NCBI GenBank assembly: GCA_036571765.1
Contig: BROE01000010.1
Coordinates: forward strand, 10,885,865 to 10,949,864
Length of the DNA: 64,000 nt
From: Plecoglossus altivelis
Taxonomy: Eukaryota > Chordata > Actinopteri > Osmeriformes > Plecoglossidae
Direction: 5' to 3'
Numbering within the stretch: position 1 is the first letter of the stretch; every line of letters begins with the position of its first letter. Positions 32,946-47,222 of this stretch are shown one piece after another. The notes under the pieces are model-generated. The model was not told the origin of the DNA, did not search any database, and was given only the letters and a program-made list of their open reading frames with translations. Position numbers and translations under genes: made by a program.

Positions 32946-35710
32946 ACTTCTCCCTCCTGCCTTCCCTCCTCTCTGCGTCTTGTCTTTCTGGTCAGGGTTT
33001 AGCTGGAGACTGCAGAGTGGCTCGCTCAGTTTGAGGCCAATTACCCAGTCCCACTGACACTCCCCTGTGACAGACAGGATTAGCCTAGCCTCCTGACCAG
33101 ACCGCCTCCAAACCTGCCAACTCCTATTCTCACTGGATCTGACACATGCCAATCAACCTGAAGAAAATAGAACCCCCCCCCACCCTCCCCCCTAAAACAG
33201 GGCTTACCACTGCTGCAGTCACAACGACTATCTCTAAATATGACAGCAACTCAGATAAGGTCTGCTGAGATCTGTCATGTTGACAGTGATGTCAGATGAG
33301 CTTCCTGTCCAACACAACCAAGGTCTTGTTAAGGTCGCGACCCGATCATATGTTGCCGAGTCGGACACGGTCACCACGTCACCTTGGGTGATAACAAACA
33401 CTGTCTGAGCCAATCCCAACCACCTCTCTGCACCCTTGACCATGAGGAGAGGAGCTATTACCATGAGACAATGGACGAGGGCAGGGTTAGGGTTAGGGTT
33501 GGACTGGAGGAAGCGATTGCAGTCGATTGACGATAAGAATTTAAAGAACGGTGAAAAAAACATTGACACAAGCGGATACAGAAGGGAAAAAGTCCCGTCT
33601 TTCATGTGCTGTCAGAATAAAGCAAATAAAACAACAAGCTACGTATTGGCGGTCGGTTAAACCCTTCTGGAGTCTCCTGTTTCCTGCTGGACTGTTCTCT
33701 GGTGTTGCGTGAGGGAGTAGTCGGGATTAAGCAGATCTGTGGATGGAATTCCTCTCCTCCGCATTATGGAAGACTATTGGACTGTCGCAGGTCTGGCTCT
33801 TTGAACATGACTCCCGTTCAGGAAAAGCTTACTACTTCAAAGACCTGGGAGGAGGCGGTGATACATCAGGCCTGGCTGGGGTGACCTAAGATGTAGAGCA
33901 GTGTTACCCCCCCCACCCCAACACCCTCCCTTCCCCCCACCCCACGCCCCTTCCCCCCCACCCCCACCCAAAGAAAAGGGGGAAAATAGGAACCTGATAT
34001 GTAGCTGACTTCAAGTCGTTTCCAAAGGTCTTATGTCAGACAACTGTTGAGCTGTTCTGTGGTGCTGAAGTGGAGGACAGCGATGGGAGGATGGAGAGAG
34101 GACACAGGGGCACAAAGAGAACGTAGGATTTTTCCCCGGAAAGAAGAGGAAATGCTATGTGATCAGTGTGAATGATGCTGTTGTTTGTGATCTGTGGAAA
34201 TCACAGAGCAGTCAGTGGAGACCTGAACTAGTGCAGACGATGTTACGAGCATACGTCTTGCAGCATTGGATAATTCTTCACTCTTTATACTGACTGAGCT
34301 ACAGCAACTGCTATTTTCTGTGTAATTAAGTGAATTACAGCCCTACCGTGTGCTTGGAGACTTTGTCTATAATTACAAAAGAACTCCTGCCAAATACAGC
34401 TGCCACTTTCAGCTCAACCATGGCTTAGTCTTTGGAAGCCTGTGCAGGCACATATAACTCTCTGCGATCAACATGATAGTTAGAGAGAAATCGGTTCACT
34501 GCTTTGTGTGCACATGTGTGTATGTGTCTGCGTGTGCCTGCTGTGGATGTTGGAGGCGGAGACAGAAAGACTGTTTTATTAAAAGAGATCAAACATTTTC
34601 TGCCCAGTTTGTCGATCAATGAAGATAATTGGAATGAGACACAAAAGAGAACGAGAGCAATGTGAAGGACTCATCCTCGGCTGAGAAACTGAATGCTTTT
34701 CTTAACAAACAATTATGAATACATTGTAAAATGTGCCATTCTTGAAAGTTCCCACATGAAAAGACTCTTCAGGTTTAAAGATGACATACACCGTCATGCA
34801 GCCAGTGAAAACATGCCATACAAAAAAAACAATACTTCACCCTAAAATCATTTGCTTCGACATTTTTCATGAACAAATATTTCCTTCGCAACAGGTGGCA
34901 ATCGATTGGGACGTTACCATGGCAATGGCTGCCTTATAGCAGAGAGCCCGGAGGGAGGAGCCTGCCTGCCTGCCCGCCTGCTTGCCTACAGCATCATGAA
35001 GATTTGACCCATTCCCACTAGTCACACCATGAACCATGATCAACATCTTTAGTTCATGTTGGCTACAGAAGGACACACACAGGGATGTGGTGGAGCTTTT
35101 CCTGTCCTTGCAATTCTGGTTCTTCTTGCATACTTGAAACCCATGTTGATGGTTGTGTGACAGCATTAGCCAAACCTGACCAGTTTTCCAGCCCATCCAG
35201 CCCAAGGAGTCCTTTGTGAATACAAATCAAAGCCAGATCAATCACAGTGTGCCTGATGAACTATTTCTGCAGTAATTGCAGTGCTCTAGACCAGCGATTC
35301 ATTATGTAAAAGGGCTTCATTGTGCTTCTTCTTGCTGATGGAAAGTGATAATTGCCTTTTAGATTCAAATATGGACCATTTTTGATCTCTTTCTTTGCTT
35401 CCTCCCTGCCATCTCTCTTTCATCTGTCTCTCCCTCCTCTTTGAAATGCCTTTTCAATTTCAGTATTTATTAGGATCGAGAACGGGGTAGGGGGGTGGCA
35501 TGGAGAACCCCCAGCTTGTGTTCGTCTCTAGAAGCGTCTAGCGGGGTCATTGGGGTTAAGCGATAGCCTGCGTAGCTACGCATTAGCAATTAGGGCATTT
35601 GCATAACTTAATTGACTATATTTGGTTGATGGAACGTCATTAGGTCTGGCGTCACCATTGGCGCACGTGTTAATGTGATGCGATGACAAAACCTCACGTG
35701 CACCTGCGCT

Positions 35711-35855
35711 ACACAAACACACACACACACACACAGAAACACACACACAGAAACACACACACAGAAACACACACACACACACAGAAACACACACACACAC
35801 ACAGAAACACACACACACACAGAAACACACACACACACAGAAACACACACACACT
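35711..35855. repeat. (AC)n-AGAA compound minisatellite
   Basis: Units of (AC)4-8 separated by 'agaaac' repeat about seven times, with a variable unit of about 14-20 bp. Confidence 0.9.
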
Positions 35856-37035
35856 CCCAGGATAGCAGCACCCCTTTTACTATCCCCAAGTAATCTGGAC
35901 CAATGGAAGGAGTCCCGCAGGTTGTTGACATCACCGGAAGCTTTTCTTGATTCCGTATGTTATAGTCCCAAGGTGTTCCTTGAAGCTGACTTGCATCCGT
36001 GTGCTGCGACTGTCTGGGCTGCAGTGACCAGCCACACAAGACCTCTGGTCAGGGTAACACCAGACGCCTGTTCCTCTTGTCTCCTCTGAGAACATGAGAA
36101 CAAACCCCTCTTCTCAGAAGCTGAACCCTGAAGAGAACAGCTTCCTGGACGAGCTGGAGACAGACAGCAGTTTTTCCTCTGATTGGTACTTTTGCTCCCT
36201 TCTGCCTCTGTAAACAAGTTGCTCGTAAGCTGATGTTTCCAAACGGCAGGGTGGGTGTAAGGGAACGGAAGAACGGCATGATTCAGGCTTGTCAAGCGAC
36301 AGGGTGGAAAAGGTGCCATTTAGTTCGGTGAAAGCGGTGCGACACAGGATGGAAGTGGCAGAAGCAGTCTCGGATGGTCTGTATTTCATTTTCAGCAGGT
36401 CCTTAAAACCTTTTTTAGTTCCCCCTTTTCTTTCCAACAATTACCTCTACGCTGTTTGCTTTTGTTGTAAATGTAGCCCGTAATTGCCAAATCAATGTTC
36501 GCCGTTTTCGTCGCGATTAGGCAGAAAATTAGGTTATGTGGCAGTTGCCATGGTTTCCCGGCTCAGGGTTTGAGAGACCTCCTAGCGGGAGAGAGAGAGT
36601 TCATGGTATAATGAACTTAAATTAAAGCAACTTTCCTCTGAATGTAGTTTTAATTACCCACTGACTGTTTCCGGCAGCTGGGGTGAGGATGAACGAGACA
36701 GAAAAGGAATAAGGTGAAAAGAAGAGGGGAAAAAAATGACAGATTTTATGTGACAGTGTGCTAATTTGATCCATTAGAGGAAGTGTGAGTGTGTGAGAGG
36801 GAGGGTGTTTCTGCGAACCTGTCTGTGGTCTCGTTCCCACCACTGGAGGTGCACAAAGCCTAGGGTGAGAAACACCAACTTTTCTGTTAGAACTTTCAGG
36901 TTTGGCTCCCATGCTGAGAGAAATAGGTTTAATTATGCACGTACAGCGTGACACATGGAGATGTTTCCTCACTGGGAATAGCGAGAAAACTGGATTCAGA
37001 AGGTTTTTGAAGTCAAATTCAGAGTTTTCTCTACG

Positions 37036-37109
37036 CTCCCTCCCTCCCTCGCCTTCTCCCTCCCTCCCTCGCTTTCTCCCTCCCTCTCTCGCCAACTCCC
37101 TCCCTCTAC
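37036..37109. repeat. CCCT pyrimidine minisatellite
   Basis: Three copies of a roughly 24-bp unit of the type tccctccctcgc(c/t)ttc. Confidence 0.8.
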
Positions 37110-39616
37110 TCCACAACCATTCTCCATTCTGTTTCTACTATCTTCTATTTTACTGACGATGTAACCTAAACTTGGTCAGCTTTCAACGTGAAATCTTGCG
37201 TGGAATCATTCCGAATCCATTTCCCGAAACTCTCGTCTGCAACAAAAACTCCCTTCCAACATTGCATTGGCAGCTCAAAGAGCTGACCATGAATTTTGCA
37301 TAAACCCTGAAAGTTATAGCACCATTTGGCAGGGTTGTCAGCGTTCCTTTTCCCGGTCTAGAAAACATCATGAAATGGAACCATGGAAAAAAGTAAACTC
37401 TTAAACGGATCCATCCTGAGTGTGCTGACAGACACTGATATGCAACAGGCTTTCAGTCTGAGGTCAGGTCATTGGCCTCACTTGGCTCTTCTGCTAACTT
37501 CTCCTTGTGCTCAACCACAACTTCCAGCCAGTCAGAGGAGGCTGTAATCAGGCTCCAACCCACACACCAGTCTCCCTCCAGGCTGCTGATCAGGAGGGCG
37601 CTTTGCTGTGGCTTTCTCTCAGAATAGTTCAAGCCTGGAGTGAGGAATCACAAGAGGAACAGAGAACATTGTCTTTCGTGTCAACAAGAGGTCAGCCGTG
37701 TACCGTAGCTGCCCTCTGTTCCCTCTGTTTACATTTTCTTGTTATGCACGCACTTAGGCTGAAAAGCAGGGTGAAAGAGAGGTGTCCTGTGTGTTTTACT
37801 ACTTTTGGCATAACGTTACTGTAAATATTTTCTACTGGCTCACTATCATATACTGTCAAAATGTATGGATGGTGACAGCAACGGGGGGGTTTTGCCTGGA
37901 ATTTTGAAACTACGTCATAAAGTTGTGTCAACACATCATATATGAAGCTGTGCCCTGTTAATCACCTCCTGGACCTAACAACAGCATTCAAGGTTCAAAG
38001 GAGAACTTGATGGGGTAGATCTGAAGGAGACCGGCCATTGTTCGGTCGTGAGCTAAAACTGAAACGTGGTTGTTAAAACACGACAGGCGCACCACTGAAT
38101 CATCGGCAGAAAAATGAAAACAGCCTCTATGGTCGCCCGTGTGTTTGCACAGCTCTGTCATTTCCTGGATCCTGTGGCCTGTCTCCCATAACATTTATGG
38201 AGTGAGAATATCCCTGGAAAAACAATATTTGTCGACCGAGGACCCCTTTGATTTATAGCTATACGCGTACTCGACGTTTAATACGAACGATGAGAGATCA
38301 AACACGTTGGCCCCAAATCTGCGTTGTTGAGAAGAGGAAGATGAAACTCGAGAGAAAAGAAGGATTTAAATATGATGGTTGCATTCTGGTCTTTGAATGG
38401 TCTCTCAGCGCTCGCTCACTTTCTATTTTTCTCCCCTCATTCAGACATGCGAGCGCAGACCCGCTTACAAAAACACGCACGCGAACACGCATGCAAACAC
38501 ACGCGTGCGCACGCTCAAACAAACGAACGAACGCACGCACAAGCGCGCGCACACAGTGTGACTCTGTAATCCATGGTAGTGATTCTGTTCCTGTAAGCAG
38601 CAGGAACAAAGCCAAGGCACTGGCATTGACGTCGCCTGGTGTCACACTGAGCCAAAACATGGAGGTGGAACTACTGCTGAGAACAAGTCGATAGTGCTCT
38701 TTGGAAAACACCACTTGTCGAAAATCTGAAGGCAAATCAACCAATGGTATTGAGTTACACAACCACCTATTAGCTTTCCCAGGGAGTTGAAACAGAAAAA
38801 TCATTTTCACTACTAAGACTCTCAACATCATGCTAGTAAGTTAGTTTGTTTGTTTGTTTTGCTCGTCAGTAGATAGGAATATTACATTGGACGCGTTGCA
38901 CAACTCTCCAGACACTCTGTCCCCTAAAGACGTAGCAGACCAAGATGAAACTCATTGCATTGTCGATGACACGGCATTCAGAAATAGAAATAGACTTCAA
39001 TCAGCAAACATTGGGAACTAAACTCAATCCAGAAGGGGGGGGGGGGTTTCTGAAAGGTCGGATGTGGGAGCTGAGACAGACAGCTGGGGCATGTAGGAAG
39101 AGGAGAGAGAACGCGAGGCACCGTGTTGCTGTAGGAGGTAGGAGAGACGTGGGAGGCAGGATATAGACTAGCTTAGTAATGGAGCAGGAGGGTTTCGTGT
39201 TTCGTTCGGTGATGTGGTTGAAGAGCGCACCTTCTGTTTACGTTCTCCTGAAAGCTTTGCCAGAGATGATGACTAGATCCAACTGGCTGGACTGTAATCC
39301 CGATACTGGTTAATGAAAGGGGAAGTGACATCATACTAAAGAATTGTGTGACGTTATGTACTCAAGAACAGCATTCCAGCAGAAATGACTGTTCCCCTTT
39401 TGACTCACCCTTCAGGAAATGGTTGATCACATGCTGAAATAGGAACATTGTGGATAGTCTGATAACCTTTACATGTACAAATGGAACTAAACTCATACGA
39501 ATATTTTGTGAGGACCTTATGAGGTTCTTAACAAGCATTTGTTCTCGTAGTATACAAAACCTGACCAAACGTGTTTGTTACTGTGGAGTGAGATTGAACA
39601 TGTCAACATGTCATAT

Positions 39617-39631
39617 CTGCCTGCTTGCTTG

Positions 39632-39699
<68 letters not shown>

Positions 39700-39806
39700 C
39701 CTGCCTGCCTGCCTATCTGCCTACCTGCCTGCCTGCCTGCCTGCCTGCCAGCCTGCCTTCCTGCCTGCCTGCCTGCCTGCCAAACTGCCAGCCAACCTGT
39801 TTGCCT
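39617..39806. repeat. (CCTG)n tetranucleotide tract
   Basis: About 40 CCTG units with few interruptions (ctat, ctac, ccag, cttc); (CAGG)n on the other strand. Confidence 0.97.
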
Positions 39807-41339
39807 GTCTGAGAGAGAGAAAATGAGAAAGAGCTTTCCACTGATCATGCTGCAGTGCTTCCCAGCAGTAAATGACTAACAGCTCTCACTGAGACAATGA
39901 TATTGCTCGTTTCTTTTTGTGTCGCCATGGTGTGACCACACTAAAGCAGCAGTGTAATGGTGTTCATCCCTCACCTGCCAAATCCTCAGCACATCCTCAG
40001 ACCGGGATACTGCACAGAAACATCACGCTCGGCTCATGTGAAAGTTCTGCTCTAGCTGTGTAGACTGCTGCCAATTTGACATGCGTGCACAAGCACACGC
40101 ACGCGCGCGAGCATAACCGTCTCTGTCGCTGGTCAGGCTCCAACTGGGGCGGTATCTTCTCAATGGCTATGCAAATGGTAAATTTAACCGAGTGTGAAAT
40201 CATGAGCTGGAATAAAAATGGCACACCAGAGAGAGGGAGGACACAATATGGGATTGGCTAGCCAGGGTACCTCCACAGATGGCTCATCCTTCTCTTTCTC
40301 TTTCATACCTTGTTTATGTGGACGAACAGAGGGAGTCTAGAGGAGGGGGAGGTAGCCTGCCAGTCCGCCATTGTTCAGCCCATAGAAGAGACATTTAGTG
40401 GGGATTACAATGCCTGCAGAAATAATTGGTTGTCGTGATTATGAATCCATCTGCTGGTGCTTTTCAGGGTGCATGGGGGAAAAAAAATCTTTAGAGGGGC
40501 AGGGAGAGCGCAGACAAGTGTTATGCGTGTGGATGTACACAAAGACACCATATTAACTAGAATATTAAGAATGTGGAAATGACTGAATGTCTGACGGAGA
40601 GGGTGTTAACAGTGGGGTTGTAGACAGACTGTTAAGGGTAGTGAATGACTTGAGAGCATGTACACGGTAATAAGTACTATGCATTTCTCCAAAGGATGAT
40701 ATGGAACCTTCTGAGCCTTTGAACACCTGGGAGATTTGCTGTAACTGTGGAGTCAGCAACTAACCTAACGACATAAAAATGTGCCTTTTGCTCAGACACT
40801 GAGTCAAGTACTAGTGTGTGCACTGGCCCTTTAATACATTTGTGGTCGGTTAGAAGTTCAGGCGTTTGTGCTCCTTCAGTCGAATTGAAAAGGAAATATT
40901 ATTTTCTGACAGTACCATTATTGAAGAGAGAAAAAAGTATGTTCTAAATATCATGTTGCATGTAGACGTAATCGAGAATCAATTGCGTTAGAAATGGATT
41001 TAAAGTAGGCATCGGTGATAGTTTTGGTGGGGCGCGTAACTGCAGAAAAAGTGATATTGTTTTCGGCAAAGATGTTTGTGACTTTCTCAATTGTTAAACA
41101 AGGTAAAACGTGTACAGAGTTTACGCTATCACAAACATTACATAATGTCAACGCTTCCCCTACAAATGCACAGAGGAGTGACATTCCTGTGATTTCGCCC
41201 AGTGACACCTGTTGCTCCAGTTTGGCATGCGCGCGTACAGACTATTCGTCACTTGACAGGTGAACATCCAAAGAGGAGAACAGCTTCGAAAAGAAGAAAA
41301 AACAGCAATATAGAAACTTGTTTAGATGACAACGACATC

Positions 41340-41456
41340 ATGAAAGTAACAGTAACTTTTGGTAGTATCCTGGTGGTCGTTCCATGTAAGGATGGGTGGA
41401 CCGTACAAGACCTAATTCTTCAAGCTACAATGAGATACCGGAAAGTTCTAGATCAG
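41340..41456 (+). other. pard3b: Par-3 family coding exon 1
   Basis: It encodes 39 residues beginning MKVTVTFG and including VVVPCKDG and RYRKVLDQ, the first half of the oligomerisation domain. It ends at donor CAG|gtaaag in phase 0. The family normally reads MKVTVCFG; here the cysteine is threonine. Confidence 0.88.
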
Positions 41457-44400
41457 GTAAAGGCTACTTATTTCATGTGTTCTTAATGAAATACTCCAGT
41501 GATAACAGTATGTGTATATATTCTAAATATCAGCGGGTTTTTGAGCTGTGATTAGAAGTGAAATTAACGAGCAGCCTGTCTCATTCCACGCGTTCCTTGC
41601 CTCCTGCATCACACCTTTTGAGTAGAGAATGCAAATCACGTGGTCATAGTTCAGCAGGTGTTACGGAAACTACACTTCCAAGGAGACAGAATCCCCTAAC
41701 GAGGGGCAATGTTGTTATGACTGTTGTGAAATGGTCAAGTGTACCGCAACTAACCCGACAAAAGCAGCACGTTTGTAAACTTTAATTTCAGACCTTGAAC
41801 AAGATAAAGATGATACACGCAAACATCTAAGGCTCTATTTCCTTATCCACACTATAAGCCCAAACCATTCATTTGGGCTTGTCTTTAATCAGTCTCTTGT
41901 AAGCTCAAGCGTATTATATGTCAGACTTTATAGAGGGCATACAAGTGTTTGCTGCTTAGCAAGGGACGCCTGTCTGCCGATATAATAGTGGCTTGTTGAA
42001 ATGGTCAGTATCTGCCTGGCCAGGTGGGAGTTAGTGTTTGATGTGCTGTGCTGGTCTACTGCCGGCCTGTGTGGACAGAACAGCAGGCTTTGTGCTGTGA
42101 GTGATTGGGATTAGGGTTGGTGACAGTCCAGTGTTATCACCCGGTGCAAACAGCCGGATTGACAAGGCTGAGCCAGACCCTGGGGATGGATGGATGGAGG
42201 GATGAATGAATGGATGAATGGATGCTCGTGGGTCCGTCCTTGGCAGAACGCGCACGCGCACCCTTTCACATGCTGCCTCTACCTCGCTGTCCATGTCTGC
42301 ACATACTTTAATGGTTTTATGGCTTTGAGTTGCTAAGACTGTTGTGAGTCTTGCAGCTCGTCCACAACGTGAATGCCAGGCCTTGTGATTGGTTAACTAG
42401 AGTAAGGACATCAAGGAAACCCTGGTCAACAACGACCATCCAATCATACACCTGTCAACTACGTGGATGACAGTTGTCAAATTGTCTCTAGTCAGTGTGG
42501 CCCAAAAAACACACCCACTACACTGTCAGTCACCCTTTCCCTGGGGAATAGGTAGAAATTCCTAGCGTGCACCGATCTGAATGTCCGTCGCTGGTTCTCC
42601 TGTTACAGCTGTGGGCCCATGATGGAAGCCGTGTTGACTGGGCTTGCGGTGCAAACGATGCTTTATCACAGAGCCAATCACTTCCCTGTCTATCCTTCAC
42701 TCTGGCAGTGTTCTTGGAATGGAATTTAGTTGTTAACAAAATCTCCCCGATACCTGTTTTGTGCATCTTCAAAGGTTTCCCTGTTTAGTACGAAGAACTC
42801 CAAGCAGCGACGCATCAAAGACTTCCTCGGAAGTGTCACCTCTCTCTAAACACACTCGGTGTACTTCTTCTGAACGCTGCGGCGCTTCTCATTGGCTGCT
42901 TCATTAATTTCTTTGGAATGCTGAATCCACAGTGCTCTCCTGCAGCTATGTAATTATGGGGTTTGAGGGATTAAAGTGTGAAAAATGGCGCCTCGAATTT
43001 AACACTGTGTGCCGAGCTAATCGCCCGCGCTTCCCCACTCAGAAGTGGTGTCACATTTAAAAAATATATTTTTTTAAAATATATTTTCAGTGCCGAAGAG
43101 ATATTACTTCAAATGGGGACTTAGTCGTGTAATTGGTGGGATATTCACCCGCTTAACTGTCACCGTAATTCTCTTTTTAGTTTGACTGATTGGCAGTTCA
43201 TCCTTCTGTTCTCAATTCCCAGTAAGTGTGAATGTCGGGTACAAGAGAATTATGCAGTGTAACAATGACATTTTGAAAGCAGATCCCTCCTGTTTTTGTC
43301 TCTCCTGCTCAACTCTTTCCTTTCTCTGACTGAGGAGGAAATTGATTCTGGAAAGGTAGACTCTCAACATCTCACATACTAGTGAAACAGTCAGACAATC
43401 GTTTAATAGGGACGTACTATTATTAGCAAAAGACTTAATGCTCTTAGCATTATTAGCAAATGCTACAATTCCAATAGCACCTGATGAAAATGATAATGTG
43501 GTGTAGAAACAGAAACTGGTTGGTCTCCATCTATTTCGTGAGATGGGCACGTCCTTCACTTGTCCCCCCCCTGTGATGTCATTGGGCAGAAGCCAATCAG
43601 CAGTTTTCTCCTCACCTCGCTCTTCACTGGAAGCTGCAACCAAACTTTCCTGCTCAGGTGGAAAGAATCCTGGCTGCCCTGCAGGTGGGACCTGTTTTTC
43701 CAGTGAGGCTGCGTGTGTGTGTGAGGCCTGGACGCAGACTACAGGAGCTGTCACTGCTGTGTTGTGACAGTGGCACTGAGCTCCTAGTGTCCCTGTACTC
43801 TGTACCTGGCAGTTTACCTCACCAGCCAGCCTCTTCACACACGTACAGTATAAACATTATGAGTTGGGGGGAGTGACCTTTCATTGGATTCACTAACCTT
43901 CACATTTACAATTGACACTGAAGGGTTTGTTCTCGTGGTTGGTCAGTGGCTTTTCAACATGGCTGCACAACCACATCCACAGTGAACGTACTACTACAAC
44001 TACTGTATTGTGCTGTCTGATATTGTAGACATACTGTACATATACTGTACTGTTTTCAACCTGATGGGGCTTCTCATTCTCTGAACTCCCACCATTGCAA
44101 AATCCACACTTTTTCTTCTGCGCGCTTCCTCTTAGGTCATTGACACAGGGCCGTACAAGACACCAATTCCAAACATCGCTCGGCGAGGCTCCGCCCAAAC
44201 TCCCGAGGGTGGCCGCAGCTCCGTGCGCACGGCTCATCCCCGGGCGCAAATCAAACGCACGGGAACATTCGCCGCCCGTGTTTGGCTTGGGCTAACCTTG
44301 TTTTAGTAACTGGAATACTCTGTACAGTAGCTGCTACATCACTTCAGCTACACTCACTCCTCCTCCTCCCTCGCTGGTTATCTGACTCAGCCACATATCT

Positions 44401-47183
44401 TGCGTAACATTGTAACATTCTTTAGCGATTCCCTCCGGCTTGTAGTTCTGCCGTGTTATCTCAGAGCCCGTGGAGGTTCAACGCCATTGGACGCCGGCAG
44501 CGTGGCTCCGCTCGGCTGTCTGTATTGTCTTTAGGAACGGCACAGATTGCAGATTGCACCAATGGACAAAGTGTTCCCGCTGACAATACAGTATATACAG
44601 TTCCCACGGGCCGAGTTGCAATAGTGGCAGATAAAGGAGGGGCTGGGAAGGGACGCGGAGTTCTGATGGAACAGGGAAACTGGGACATCCACCCCCCCCC
44701 CCCCCCCCTCCTCCTCCTCCTCCTCCTCCTCCTCTCTCGACCGCCATCTCTCATGTCTCAAACTACGCCATGACGCTAAGCCAGGACAGAACCTGCACTG
44801 CAGGCCTGCGTCTTCCGTTCTGATGGTTGTGATGACCGCAGCGTAGCGTCGAGGGGGCAGTGTCACATGAACGTCCCTTCAGCTCATCACCAACACCTGG
44901 CTCATCCCTGCTTTCAACACGCTGAAATCAGCCGCTGATAAACTAGGTTTCGTTATGATTCCATTGTTGATTCTCCCAATAGGAGTTGTAACAAGTGGCA
45001 CTCCCATCCAGAAACCCAGCACACTCCAGCCTGGCAGAGTGGCCCCCTGTCAATAGGGCCTCAACGTTCACTTCTTGACGTAACGGCAAATATTGCGCCC
45101 GTTTCTCGAACAAACGCAGCATCGTTGAGCGATGAAAGGCAAATGCGGTTCCTGACGGTGACCTCCGGCGTTTCCCTGTGTTCTGTGCAGGAAGGGGAGT
45201 TCACAGTGCGGACCTTCCACGTGCAGTACCCTGACGGAGGCATCCTGGATCAGGACGACCTGCTCAGCGACCTGGTGGACGACCGAGACAAGGTAGGTCA
45301 CCCGGAGGATCACAAACCCTTCCTGCGCAACATGGTCACCTCCTGTTTGTACGGTGTGTCATGCTAGTAGCTACTGCACTTGTCAAGCAAACATGACGTG
45401 ACTTCTGTATACGTGTGTAGTCGGTGCAGCTTTTGTGAGCGCAAGGAGAAATGCTCTTGTTTATAGTAAGGACCTGCTTAGCAAGTTTTCCCTGTTTGAT
45501 GGTGACTAGTGACTCGAGCGATGTTGGTGTTCAGACGTGCTGCCGGTGACTGCTGGGGTTTGCTGATGCGTTCGTCAGCTTAGTTTCTTCGTTCCCTCTG
45601 GGGGTGAAGTAGGAGACTTTTCTTTTTTTCAGTGGAAACGCCTGGGTAGGAAGTGACATAGGTAATGGAACAAAGAACACCAGGCCTGATCTCTCCCACA
45701 TGTACACACACACACACACACACACACAGACAAGTACACTAACTCACTGATTTCCACTCTGATTTACTCCCTGGATTACTCACCCTACCTGCTCCAAATC
45801 CTACATATACCTTTTTTAGATTTCTCTTAATGTTTTTATTATGCAATCCTTAAAAGGTGCTAATAAACTGTTTGTCATTCATATTCATGAAGCAGGGAGC
45901 AGAATAATGAGAAATTGCCAGCACTTAGTCAGCAAGAACAGAAACTGAAATTCTATTGGAATATTCATACGGTGCTGCACAGTGCAACAACAATGGCTGG
46001 ATGAACTGGGTCCTCTGCCTCCAGCTTCCCAGCAGCCCCCTCTTCAGAGGACGACCAGTGAATAATAGATGTGTGAACTCCTGCAAACCTAAACAGGCAC
46101 TTTCTTGTTCCTCTTTTGTGTTAATTCACCAACAAAATAACTTTAAAAAGCGAAGTACGAGGAAATGGAGTCTGTGTTTGATAGATTTCGTTTTTCTTTT
46201 TGCTGTTCTGATGTTAGCATACACACTGAGAAAGAGGAGAGAGGAGGGAGAGAGAGGAGAGGAAGGAGAGGAGAGGAGAGGGAGGAGATGGAGAGGAAGG
46301 AGAGGAGAGAGAGGAAGGAGAGGAGAGAGAGGAAGGAGAGGAGAGGGAGGAGAGGAGAGAGAGGAGATGGAGAGGAGAGAGAGGAAGGAGAGGAGAGGGA
46401 GGAAAGAGAGGAGAGGGAGGAGAGAGGGGAGGAGAGAGAGGAGAGGGAGGTGAACCATCGATTACCAGCACAAAGACTGTCCCAGCGTGCTGTTAATACT
46501 TGCTGGTTGGTCGTTCTTGACAAGCGACGCTTAATGTGATCAATCATCGCGACCCACCCCCCCCCCCCCTCATTTTCTAATGATGAACACGACTTGTTTA
46601 GAGTGCAGCTTCTTCTATGGTGGCCGTTTTGGTTTTGTGTAGATAAGAAGGAAGGGGGTGCCAGTAAGGTGGGGGTGGTTGGCATTCACGCCCTGCAAGG
46701 CTGCGAAGCCATGGGACCTCCCCTTCTGCCACCTGCGGTAGGGGCCTCCTAACAAACGGCCGCGCAGCTTGGGTCATTTGATTAGCTTTCTCCCCTTTAT
46801 TCTGCTGTTATTGTTATTAGCGTGGCCGCTGCTGCTAAATTCTATCGCCCGTGCTTTTGTTCCGTTATTGTAAGCTGCATGACTCTCCATCCATCACCTA
46901 CCGGTCCCCCTATTGTGCCCCCCCCCTTCACAGCACAGTGTGCGCAGTGTGTTAGCCCCAGATGCTAATGAGAGATAATAGGGAGCTATTTGTCCATGAG
47001 TGCAGGCCCAGCGAGCGTCTTCGTTCGTGGGGGCCTGGCTGGCTGGCTCCCTCTCTCTCCCCCCCCTGCCACCCCCTGCCAAGGGGAGCTGCCGGCTAGC
47101 GCGTCGCATAGAGCTAGACCTCGACGCCACTGGTGGCTGATGAGGGGGCGGCTGTGATTTGATTACAGCCATGTGCCCATGAT

Positions 47184-47222
<39 letters not shown>

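Larger units (their letters stand above)
25957..41339. other. 15.4-kb intergenic region between zp3 and Par-3 gene
   Basis: Head-to-head spacer with no recognisable gene on either strand. It holds simple repeats (listed separately), a CTCF-like motif at 29695-29712 (cctctaggtggcagtg core), three TTAGGG units near 33484-33500, and several unique AT-rich blocks that could be regulatory. Open frames such as 30663-31079 and 38298-38831 show no domain I recognise. Confidence 0.6.
41457..45190 (+). other. pard3b: Par-3 gene intron 1
   Basis: This 3.7-kb intron has no additional exon that I can support. It includes a GGAT/GAAT tetranucleotide tract (42182-42223), a poly(C) and (CTC)n tract (44692-44733) and an AT-rich palindromic stretch (43060-43090). 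Confidence 0.65.

Noticed and set aside
38298..38831. 177-aa open frame on the minus strand
   Set aside because: Crosses an ACGC/ACGA repeat and shows no known motif.
41202..41339. Upstream Met (41202) as the Par-3 start
   Set aside because: The frame is open, but the extra 46 residues match nothing in the family, whereas Met at 41340 begins the conserved MKVTV sequence.
43212..43838. 208-aa open frame on the minus strand inside Par-3 intron 1
   Set aside because: No recognisable domain, no family similarity and ordinary composition for chance; no splice or promoter support.
46143..46685. 180-aa serine/proline/leucine-rich frame opposite the purine tract
   Set aside because: Pure consequence of the GGAGA repeat.
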